Assembly: GCA_002353825.1 (NCBI GenBank)
Contig: DEKJ01000049.1
Span: forward strand, 15,243-79,242
DNA length: 64,000 nucleotides
Reading direction: 5' to 3'
DNA from: Prevotella sp. UBA2725
GTDB lineage: Bacteria; Bacteroidota; Bacteroidia; Bacteroidales; Bacteroidaceae
Part shown: piece by piece, positions 42,893 to 50,804 of the stretch
Layout: each line of letters starts with the position of its first letter
Position numbering within the stretch: the stretch's first letter is position 1
Program-made: the position numbers and the translations under genes
The notes under the pieces: model-generated
Databases searched by the model: none
What the model saw: only the letters and a program-made list of their open reading frames with translations
Told to the model about the DNA's origin: nothing

Positions 42893-45808
42893 ATGAGACA
42901 TCTGAGAACCCTCCTTCTATCCCTTGCAGCAGTATTCTGCTTAGGCATGCATGCGGAGAAGAGCTACCATTACTCAACAGTGGCGGGAGACCCGATGCAT
43001 ACTCGCATCTACACCCTCGCCAATGGGCTGAAAGTCTACATGAGCGTAAACCATGAGACACCACGCCTGCAGACCTATATTGCCGTGAAGACCGGCTCAC
43101 GCAATGACCCGCCAGAGACTACCGGACTGGCTCACTACCTTGAGCACCTTATGTTCAAAGGCACAACTCATTTTGGTTCCAGCAATGTCACAGCAGAGGC
43201 TCCTTTGCTCGACTCCATCGAGAACCGTTTTGAGCAATACCGCCATATCACGGATCCTGCCCTGCGCAAGAAAGCTTATCATGAGATCGACTCTATCTCA
43301 CAGCTCGCTGCCAAATACAACATCCCGAACGAGTATGACAAGATGATGGCGGCCATCGGCTCTGAAGGCAGCAACGCTTATACCTCCGAGGATGTGACCT
43401 GTTATCAGGAAAATATCCCTGCCAACGAAATCGAGACTTGGGCCAAGATACAATCAGACCGATTCAAGAATATGGTCATCCGTGGATTCCATACGGAGCT
43501 TGAAGCCGTCTATGAGGAATACAACATCGGTCTGGCCAATGACGGAGAGAAAGAGTGGGTAGCGCTGAGCAAGAAACTCTTTCCGCATCACCCTTACGGC
43601 ACTCAAACGACTATTGGTACCCAAGAGCATCTGAAGAATCCTTCCATCACAAATATCAAGAACTATTTCCACCATTATTATGTTCCTAACAATGTAGCCA
43701 TCTGTCTCGCCGGCGACTTCGACCCCGACAAGACCATTGCTGTCATTGACAAGTATTTCGGTGATTGGAAGAAGAGTGACAATCTCTCCTACCCACAATA
43801 CGCCTCGCTGCCAAAACTAACGACTCATATCGACACGACCGTAGTGGGCCTTGAAGCTCCTAACGTCATCGTGGGATGGCGCACCGATGCCGCAAACAGC
43901 TTGCAGGCAGACACGCTCAACGTCATTTCAAATATGCTGAGCAACGGAAAGGCTGGACTCTTCGACCTTGATCTCAACAACCCGATGAAGGTGATGGGCG
44001 CTGAAGCAGGACTGCAGTCTGACCACGACTACGGTATCTTCCTTCTGCAAGGCACCCCGAAAGAGGGACAGGGCACCGTCGAGGTACGTCAGCTCATGCT
44101 TGATGAGATAAAGAAACTGAAGAAAGGCCAGTTTTCTGATGACCTTCTGCCGTCTGTCGTAAACAATATGAAGCTATCGTTCTATCAGGGTCTTCGCAGC
44201 AATGAACAACGCGCCAACCGCTTCGTCAATGCCTTCATCAATGATGAGAAATGGGCTGACAGGGTGAATGCCATGAACCGCATCTCGAAGATGACAAAGC
44301 AACAGATTGTCGACTTCGCCAACCGTTTCTTTACCGACGGTTATGTATCCGTCTTCAAGATACAAGGCAACGACACGACAATCCACAAGATTGAGAAGCC
44401 GCAGATTACCCCGATACCGACAAACAACGACAAGCAGAGTGCTTTCCTCAAAGAAATCGTGGAGTCAAAGCCGGAGCCTATCCAGCCTAAGTTTGCCGAT
44501 TTCAAGCGTGACCTCACGGTGACCCGCACCAAGAAGGGACTCGAATATCTCTATAAGAAAAACACCAGCGACAAGCTCTTCTCGCTCACCTATCATTATC
44601 CCTTCGGCAGTGAGAGTGATAATCAATATGCCATTGCTTCCGACTATCTCTCCTATGTAGGCACGGATAAGCTCTCGAACGAGAAGCTCAACCAGTTGTT
44701 CTATAAGCTTGCTTGCTCTTATAGCATTAACGTCTCCGACGACGCCATCGATATCACGCTTCGTGGACTCGACAGTAACATGCCGGAAGCCGTTAAATTG
44801 CTTGAGAATCTTCTTCAAGGAGCCAAGGCCGACAAGGACAGTTACAACCAGTATGTAGGCATTCTGCTGAAGGCACGCGCTGACAACAAGACGAACCAGC
44901 GGGCCAACTTCATGGCATTACGTAGTCTCGGTGAGTATGGCACTTACAACTCTCAGCTCAACACAATGTCGGAGCAGCAACTTCGCAGTGCTGACCCACA
45001 GGCGCTGCTCAACAAGCTGAAGAACCTCAACAGCTACAAGGCTACCGTCATGTATTTTGGCCCTACCGATATGAAGACGGTTGATGGAATTATCAGCAGT
45101 ACACATGTTACACCGAGGAAGTTCGAGGCTGCACCTGCTGACAAGCCGTATCTCCATCAAGCAACGAACAAGACTGAGGTGTGGGTTGCTCCATATCAGG
45201 CAAAGAACATCTACATGACGATGTATCACAACGAAGGTAAGAAATGGAGCCCGGAGAAAGATGCTATTGAGGCACTCTTCAATGAGTATTTCGGCGGCGG
45301 CATGAACGCTATCGTGTTCCAGGAGCTGCGTGAGGCGCGCGGTCTGGCTTACTCTGCAGGCGCTCAGTATTATGCACCGACCGTTCATCCGCATGCTGAT
45401 ACCGAGAGCTTCACGACCTTCATCATTACCCAGAACGACAAGATGATGGATTGCATCAACGAGTTTAACAATCTTCTCAACAACACGCCTGCACGTGAGG
45501 CTGGCTTCAAACTCGCCCAGCAGAGCCTGATGAAGTCGCTTGCTACGAGCCGCACGACGTACGACAATATCTTCTGGAAATGGCTCTATGCAAAGAAGCT
45601 CGGTGTCAACTATGATATCAGACAGAAAATCTACAACACGCTGCCGAAGCTCACACTCAACGATGTCATCAACTTCGCGCGTGAGAACATCTCCAACAAG
45701 CCGTATCGTTACATCATCCTCGGCGATGAGAACGACATCGACATGAAGGCGCTGGAGAAGTTAGGCACCGTAAAGAAAGTGACGACAAAGGAGATATTCG
45801 GGTATTAA
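42893..45808 (+). CDS. M16 family zinc metallopeptidase (second copy in window)
   Basis: A 971-residue periplasmic insulinase-like protease. The signal peptide MRHLRTLLLSLAAVFCLGMHA fixes the start at 42893 (an earlier ATG at 42863 overlaps the DUF4954 stop). HYLEH is at 81-85 with the zinc ligands. The second-site region has LEAVYEEYN with the acidic ligand. The C-terminal M16 half contains LREARGLAYSAG. It is not a recent duplicate of the gene at 13682. It degrades peptides in the periplasm or at the surface. Confidence 0.92.
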   Translation: MRHLRTLLLSLAAVFCLGMHAEKSYHYSTVAGDPMHTRIYTLANGLKVYMSVNHETPRLQTYIAVKTGSRNDPPETTGLAHYLEHLMFKGTTHFGSSNVTAEAPLLDSIENRFEQYRHITDPALRKKAYHEIDSISQLAAKYNIPNEYDKMMAAIGSEGSNAYTSEDVTCYQENIPANEIETWAKIQSDRFKNMVIRGFHTELEAVYEEYNIGLANDGEKEWVALSKKLFPHHPYGTQTTIGTQEHLKNPSITNIKNYFHHYYVPNNVAICLAGDFDPDKTIAVIDKYFGDWKKSDNLSYPQYASLPKLTTHIDTTVVGLEAPNVIVGWRTDAANSLQADTLNVISNMLSNGKAGLFDLDLNNPMKVMGAEAGLQSDHDYGIFLLQGTPKEGQGTVEVRQLMLDEIKKLKKGQFSDDLLPSVVNNMKLSFYQGLRSNEQRANRFVNAFINDEKWADRVNAMNRISKMTKQQIVDFANRFFTDGYVSVFKIQGNDTTIHKIEKPQITPIPTNNDKQSAFLKEIVESKPEPIQPKFADFKRDLTVTRTKKGLEYLYKKNTSDKLFSLTYHYPFGSESDNQYAIASDYLSYVGTDKLSNEKLNQLFYKLACSYSINVSDDAIDITLRGLDSNMPEAVKLLENLLQGAKADKDSYNQYVGILLKARADNKTNQRANFMALRSLGEYGTYNSQLNTMSEQQLRSADPQALLNKLKNLNSYKATVMYFGPTDMKTVDGIISSTHVTPRKFEAAPADKPYLHQATNKTEVWVAPYQAKNIYMTMYHNEGKKWSPEKDAIEALFNEYFGGGMNAIVFQELREARGLAYSAGAQYYAPTVHPHADTESFTTFIITQNDKMMDCINEFNNLLNNTPAREAGFKLAQQSLMKSLATSRTTYDNIFWKWLYAKKLGVNYDIRQKIYNTLPKLTLNDVINFARENISNKPYRYIILGDENDIDMKALEKLGTVKKVTTKEIFGY

Positions 45809-45824
45809 AAAACAAAGGCCCTAA

Positions 45825-46051
45825 TGGCCCCACCCCCTGACGGCCCCACCCCTACCCCTCCCCTATCCAGGGGAGGGAGAAATTACTTAGATAAACGATA
45901 ATAAGCATCATATATAGGGAAAATTGACATCGAAATAAACATCATATAAAGTTTTATACAACAAACAACATTAATAATAAACTCGAGCCCTAATATCCCT
46001 TGAAGCATCTCTCTCCCTCCCCTGGATGGGGGAGGGGTAGGGGTGGGGCCA
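45825..46051. repeat. Inverted pair of GC-rich palindromic elements upstream of fumarase gene
   Basis: One copy (45842-45905, with the ATTACTTAGATAAACGATAA tail, preceded by a short CCCCACCCCCTGAC piece) and a second in opposite orientation (46011-46051, CTCCCCTGGATGGGGGAGGG plus GTAGGGGTGGGGC). They flank about 105 bp of AT-rich sequence that contains no gene. The pair fills the gap between the M16 peptidase gene and the fumarase gene and lies 23 bp before the fumarase ATG. Confidence 0.85.
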
Positions 46052-46073
46052 CTAGGACTCTAATATTTTAGTT

Positions 46074-47714
46074 ATGGCAAACGTAGATTTTAAGTACGCT
46101 CCCATGTTCCAACTGGGAAAAGACGATACCGAGTATCGTCTGCTGACGAAAGAAGGCGTAAGTACAGGAACATTTGAAGGCAAGGAGATCCTGAAGATCA
46201 CTCCTGAGGCCCTCACACTGCTGGCTCAGGAGGCTTTCCACGATGTGGAGTTCTGCCTGCGCCGCAAGCACAACGAGCAGGTGGCCGCTATTCTTAACGA
46301 CCCAGAGGCTTCCGACAACGACAAGTACGTCGCTCTGACACTGCTCCGCAACGCTGAGACAGCTGTCAAGGGTGTGTTGCCTTTCTGTCAGGATACAGGT
46401 ACAGCTATCATCCATGGCGAGAAAGGACAGCAGGTCTGGACTGGCTTCGATGAGGAAGAGGCACTGTCCAAAGGCGTCTACAACACGTTCACACAGGACA
46501 ACCTCCGTTATTCTCAGAACGCTCCTCTGACGATGTACGACGAGGTGAACACCAAGTGCAACCTCCCTGCACAGATCGACATCGAGGCTACTGAGGGTGA
46601 GGAGTACCGTTTCGTGATGGTTGCCAAAGGTGGCGGCTCAGCCAACAAGACCTATTTCTACCCCATGACGAAGGCTACCATTCAGAACGAAGGCACACTG
46701 CTGCCGTTCCTCGTATCTAAGATGAAGAGCCTCGGCACCGCTGCTTGTCCTCCTTATCATATCTGCTTCGTCATCGGCGGCACATCAGCTGAGAAGAACC
46801 TGCTCACCGTGAAGCTCGGTTCTATCCACTACCTCGACTCACTGCCTACATCCGGCGATGAGACAGGCCGCGCCTTCCGTGACCTCGACCTCGAGGCTAA
46901 GCTCCTGAAAGAGGCTCATAAGATCGGCCTCGGTGCACAGTTCGGCGGCAAGGCTTTCGCTCACGACGTACGTGTCATCCGTCTGCCCCGTCACGGTGCA
47001 TCCTGTCCTATCGGCCTCGGCGTGAGCTGCTCCGCTGACCGAAATATCAAGGCTAAGATCAACCGCGACGGTATCTGGCTTGAGAAGATGGATACGAACC
47101 CCGGTAACCTCATCCCAGCAGACCTGCAGAAGCCGGGTGAGAACGGTGGTGTCGTCATCAACCTCGATGAGGGCATCGACAAGGCTCGCGCTATCCTGAC
47201 GAAGTATCCTGTCTCTACCCGTGTCATCCTCAATGGTACCATCATCGTGGCACGCGATATCGCTCACGCCAAGCTGAAAGCTCGTCTCGACAAGGGTGAG
47301 GATCTTCCCGAGTACTTCAAAAACCATCCTGTGCTCTATGCTGGACCGGCTAAGACTCCGGAAGGCTATCCTTGCGGTTCTATGGGCCCGACGACCTCTA
47401 ACCGTATGGATCCTTACGTGGATGAGTTCCAGAGCCATGGTGGCAGCATGATCATGATCGGCAAAGGTAACCGTACCGATGTCGTCACAGAAGCCTGCAA
47501 GAAACATGGTGGCTTCTACCTCGGCACTATCGGTGGCGTAGCTGCTATCCTGAGCCACGACTGCATCAAGAGCATCGAATGCGTGGAGTATCCGGAGCTC
47601 GGCATGGAGGCCATCTGGAAGATCACCGTTGAGAACTTCCCTGCCTTCATCCTCGTCGATGACAAGGGCCACGACTTCTTCAAGGAGCTCAAGCCCTGGA
47701 AGTGCAGCTGCTAA
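46074..47714 (+). CDS. fumA: Fumarate hydratase, class I (iron-sulfur)
   Basis: A 546-residue class I fumarase that interconverts fumarate and malate with a [4Fe-4S] cluster. Cluster cysteines fit PFCQDTGTA and AACPPYH, with a further cysteine in ASCPIGLGVSC. The C-terminal beta domain has GPTTSNRMDPYVDEF and the family KGNRTDVV. It serves succinate-forming fermentation in Prevotella-type metabolism. The palindrome pair upstream may act on its expression; no standard -7 box was seen. Confidence 0.93.
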   Translation: MANVDFKYAPMFQLGKDDTEYRLLTKEGVSTGTFEGKEILKITPEALTLLAQEAFHDVEFCLRRKHNEQVAAILNDPEASDNDKYVALTLLRNAETAVKGVLPFCQDTGTAIIHGEKGQQVWTGFDEEEALSKGVYNTFTQDNLRYSQNAPLTMYDEVNTKCNLPAQIDIEATEGEEYRFVMVAKGGGSANKTYFYPMTKATIQNEGTLLPFLVSKMKSLGTAACPPYHICFVIGGTSAEKNLLTVKLGSIHYLDSLPTSGDETGRAFRDLDLEAKLLKEAHKIGLGAQFGGKAFAHDVRVIRLPRHGASCPIGLGVSCSADRNIKAKINRDGIWLEKMDTNPGNLIPADLQKPGENGGVVINLDEGIDKARAILTKYPVSTRVILNGTIIVARDIAHAKLKARLDKGEDLPEYFKNHPVLYAGPAKTPEGYPCGSMGPTTSNRMDPYVDEFQSHGGSMIMIGKGNRTDVVTEACKKHGGFYLGTIGGVAAILSHDCIKSIECVEYPELGMEAIWKITVENFPAFILVDDKGHDFFKELKPWKCSC

Positions 47715-47766
47715 AAAAATATTCGAACTGTACGGATGAAATTTGTTCATCCCGTATGAAGATTGA

Positions 47767-47876
47767 CAGCCTCGGAGAGGCTGAATTATTCATAACCCCA
47801 GTCTAAGGAGCGTAGCGACGCAGACTGGGGTTATTGTGATATCCTATTTAACTGAGAACCTGCCTCGAAGAGGCAG
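47767..47876. repeat. Hairpin-repeat module (MITE-family relic)
   Basis: CAGCCTCGGAGAGGCTG (47767-47783); a large stem with arms AACCCCAGTCT and AGACTGGGGTT (47793-47832) enclosing AAGGAGCGTAGCGACGC; and CTGCCTCGAAGAGGCAG (47860-47876). The same GGAGCG.AGCGACGC loop and CTCGAAGAGG hairpins occur in the MITE-like element at 55758-55983. The helicase gene starts 41 bp further on. Confidence 0.8.
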
Positions 47877-47917
47877 AATGCACGACAGTGCGCAATATCT
47901 TAAAACACGTTCCCTAT

Positions 47918-50617
47918 ATGCAAACATTTGCTCCCTGGCATCCCGATGCCTCACAACAGAAAATCCTTGATCTCAAGAGCGGGAAGCATCTCGTCCTTGC
48001 TCCTCCTGGATGTGGCAAGACGCAGATCCTTGCCGAGCGCATCAGTCTGGCGCTCGCTGATGGTGTCAAGCCTGAGGATATGTTGTGTCTCACCTTCACC
48101 AACAGGGCAGCACGCGGCATGCGGGAACGTATCAATGAACGCGTGGGAGAGAAAGAGACAGAGGATGTCTTCGTAGGCAATGTCCACCGCTTCTGTTCTC
48201 GTTTTCTCTTCACCAACGGCATTGTGCCGGCAGAGAGTGCTATCATCGATGATGACACGACAGACAGTATCTTGGCCCGTTACCTCAACGAAGACGAAGA
48301 CCTCGTTAAACGTGACTTCCGCCGGAAAAGGGCACATGCACAGATCATGTTCTTCTCTCATCTGATGTATGACATCATCCATGGCGTACCCAAGGAGCTG
48401 CGAATCCATCCGGAGTGTGTGACGCCCGAGGACATCGCTACACTGAAAGCTATCGCCAAAGCTACGGACAAGCCATTCAATGCCAAGCTGATGATTGATG
48501 TCTACGACCATACTGACTATTACCTCGACCTGATCAATCAACCTGTCTTTCCCACTACCCTCAAGTATGAAGCGGAACAGAGCCTCATGAAGATGCGCTA
48601 TGCCCACGCCTATACTGCCTATAAAAACCAGAACAACCTTCTCGACTTCGAAGACCTCTTACAACTCACCTACTCGGCCCTCAAGAGCGATTCCTCCTTC
48701 AAGCGTTATCCTTGGATCCAGGTAGATGAGGTGCAAGACCTCAACATGCTGCAGTTGGCGATAATTGAAGAACTGGAAGAGCTACAGACACCACCCCTAC
48801 CCTTTTCCCTTTTTCTATACTTTGGTGACGAGCAGCAAGCTATTTTCTCTTTCATGGGTGCCAAGCTTGCCACACTCAATATCCTTAAGGATAAGTGCAA
48901 AGGGAATATACATCATCTCAATGTCAATCACCGGCAGCCACAGCAAATCGTGCAGATGCTCAACGACTATGCCATCGCCAATCTCCATTCCGATGCCGCC
49001 TTGCTGCCTTCGCCAACCAAAGATAAGGACGACAAAAAGGTAGAGATGCACATCTGCGCGACAGAGAATATCTGGGCAGAATATAAATCCGTAGCGAAGC
49101 GCACGAAAGGCCTGCTGAAAGAAAAGGACACCACAACAGCTATCATAGTCAACTCCAACCGCGATGCTGACGAGATAAGCAACAACCTGGAAGCCGCCGG
49201 CATCCCGCATTTCAAGATTTCTGGCACCGACCTCTTCTCTACACCGGAACTGAAACTGCTCACGGCTCACCTCAGCGTTCTCAACAATGAGTTGAACAAC
49301 CTTGCTTGGGCACAGATCATGCAAGGCATGAAGGTCTGCGGCTCTGCCGCTACCGCCCGACAATTTGTTCACCGTCTGCGCAAAGTCGCCATTGCTCCGA
49401 CGGATCTTTTGCACAAAGACGACACCTATCTTGAGCAGTTCCTACATACCTACGAAAACAGCGACCTCATCGTCTTCGACACCGAGACAACCGGCCTTAA
49501 CGTCTATGATGACGACATTATCCAGATTGCTGCAGAGCGCATCCACCAAGGGAAGTCTGTGGCGAAGTTCTCCGTTTATCTCCAGACGGACCGGTCCATT
49601 CCGAAGATGCTTGGCGACATTGAAAATCCAATCATCGAAGAGCGAAGACACAATGAACTCCTCACGCCCGCCGAGGGCCTTCAGGCGTTCCTCGACTTTG
49701 CCAAAGGTTGTCCGTTGCTCGCCCACAACGCGTCGTTCGACTATCACATCATGGACTTCAGTATCCAGCGCTACCTCCCCGACACCAACTGGCAGACGCT
49801 CCATCCCGTCTGCTTCGACTCGCTGAAACTCATCCGACTGCTGCGCCCCGACCTCAAGGTCTACAAACTCAAAGCCCTCCTCGCTGAGCTCGGCCTGCAA
49901 GGCGAGAACTCACATCTTGCCGACGATGATGTCAACGCCACAGTGTCGCTTGTCAACTACTGTTACACGAAAGGCCAGGAGATAAAACCGGCTCAAGAGA
50001 CTTCCCTCCAACAGCCTAATACGAAGAAGATGGCCGAGCGACTAAAACGCAACTACGGAGACGATTACGAAGAAGCCTTCCATAAACTTTATCTCAGACC
50101 TACATCAAAGTCAGAGGATAAAACTCCCGCGCTCGTTGAGGAATTGCAGCGGTTCTACAACTCGCTACTTGACGGCAAATGGATCAAGCCGATAGAGAAG
50201 ATAAGCTATGTCTTCAGTTTTCTGACCGAGGATGTCATCCATCCCGATGAGGAGCCATCGCTCAAGGAACAACTCGACAACCACATTATGGAGATCAGTA
50301 CCTTTAAGGAGGCAGACCTCTGTGGTTCCACAGCAATAAAGGAGCGTGTCTTCGTCTCTACAATCCACAAAGCCAAAGGACTGGAGTTTGACAATGTCAT
50401 CGTGTTTGATGTCGTCGATGGCCGTATCCCCAACATCCACGACGAAAACAACTCCAAACTCTTGGAAGAGGATGCCCGCAAACTTTACGTTGCACTCTCT
50501 CGGGCGAAGAAACGCATCTATGTCTACTACAGTAAGAATCCGCCCACAACGAATATCCAACGTACACAGAAACTGTCGCGCTTCATGAAACCCGTCATGA
50601 AATACTTCACAAGCTAA
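47918..50617 (+). CDS. SF1 (UvrD-type) helicase with internal DEDDh 3'-5' exonuclease domain
   Basis: A 899-residue protein. Helicase motifs: Walker A PPGCGKT near residue 35, motif II VDEVQDLN, GDEQQAIFSFMGA, then after an insertion VFVSTIHKAKGLEFDN and LYVALSRAKKR. Between them, at about 515-690, lies a complete DnaQ-like exonuclease: FDTETTG (Asp521, Glu523), HNASFDYHIM and HLADDD (His666 region). All four acidic residues plus His are in place. Helicase plus proofreading-type exonuclease suggests resection or repair with end trimming. ATG at 47918 is chosen; GTG at 47888 is possible. Function unproven; proteins of this layout occur in Bacteroidales (recollection). Confidence 0.85.
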   Translation: MQTFAPWHPDASQQKILDLKSGKHLVLAPPGCGKTQILAERISLALADGVKPEDMLCLTFTNRAARGMRERINERVGEKETEDVFVGNVHRFCSRFLFTNGIVPAESAIIDDDTTDSILARYLNEDEDLVKRDFRRKRAHAQIMFFSHLMYDIIHGVPKELRIHPECVTPEDIATLKAIAKATDKPFNAKLMIDVYDHTDYYLDLINQPVFPTTLKYEAEQSLMKMRYAHAYTAYKNQNNLLDFEDLLQLTYSALKSDSSFKRYPWIQVDEVQDLNMLQLAIIEELEELQTPPLPFSLFLYFGDEQQAIFSFMGAKLATLNILKDKCKGNIHHLNVNHRQPQQIVQMLNDYAIANLHSDAALLPSPTKDKDDKKVEMHICATENIWAEYKSVAKRTKGLLKEKDTTTAIIVNSNRDADEISNNLEAAGIPHFKISGTDLFSTPELKLLTAHLSVLNNELNNLAWAQIMQGMKVCGSAATARQFVHRLRKVAIAPTDLLHKDDTYLEQFLHTYENSDLIVFDTETTGLNVYDDDIIQIAAERIHQGKSVAKFSVYLQTDRSIPKMLGDIENPIIEERRHNELLTPAEGLQAFLDFAKGCPLLAHNASFDYHIMDFSIQRYLPDTNWQTLHPVCFDSLKLIRLLRPDLKVYKLKALLAELGLQGENSHLADDDVNATVSLVNYCYTKGQEIKPAQETSLQQPNTKKMAERLKRNYGDDYEEAFHKLYLRPTSKSEDKTPALVEELQRFYNSLLDGKWIKPIEKISYVFSFLTEDVIHPDEEPSLKEQLDNHIMEISTFKEADLCGSTAIKERVFVSTIHKAKGLEFDNVIVFDVVDGRIPNIHDENNSKLLEEDARKLYVALSRAKKRIYVYYSKNPPTTNIQRTQKLSRFMKPVMKYFTS

Positions 50618-50656
50618 TTATTTAAACAATAATTACGTTCTTTCAACTTTTCTCTA

Positions 50657-50664
50657 TACCTTTG
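50657..50664 (+). promoter_or_regulatory. -7 box for the TPP-riboswitch receptor gene
   Basis: TACCTTTG about 30 bp before the riboswitch aptamer. Confidence 0.65.
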
Positions 50665-50692
50665 CACTCGGAAAGCAAGAATTGCTTTCTAA

Positions 50693-50766
50693 GGGGTGCT
50701 GCGGTCTTTGCCGTGGCTGAGATCAAACCCACAACCTGATCCGGATAATGCCGGCGTAGGTACAGG
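50693..50766 (+). promoter_or_regulatory. TPP (THI-box) riboswitch
   Basis: Conserved THI elements in order: GGGGTGCTGCG, GGCTGAGATC, ACCTGATCCGGATAATGCCG, GCGTAGG. It lies between the -7 box and the ATG at 50805, so it is in the leader of the TonB receptor gene. It should reduce expression when thiamine pyrophosphate is plentiful. Confidence 0.95.
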
Positions 50767-50804
50767 ATAATCCCTTTAGTTATTTATTTAAAACAAAGGT
50801 ATCA

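Noticed and set aside
46839..47750. 303-residue minus-strand open frame across the fumarase gene
   Set aside because: Antisense shadow; the plus strand has a full fumarase with all expected motifs.
50611..50636. TAATTATT/AATAATTA palindrome after the helicase gene as another copy of the repeat tail
   Set aside because: Only AT-rich similarity to the ATTAC..GATAAAC tail, without the GC core; could be a weak terminator hairpin but not supportable as a family member.
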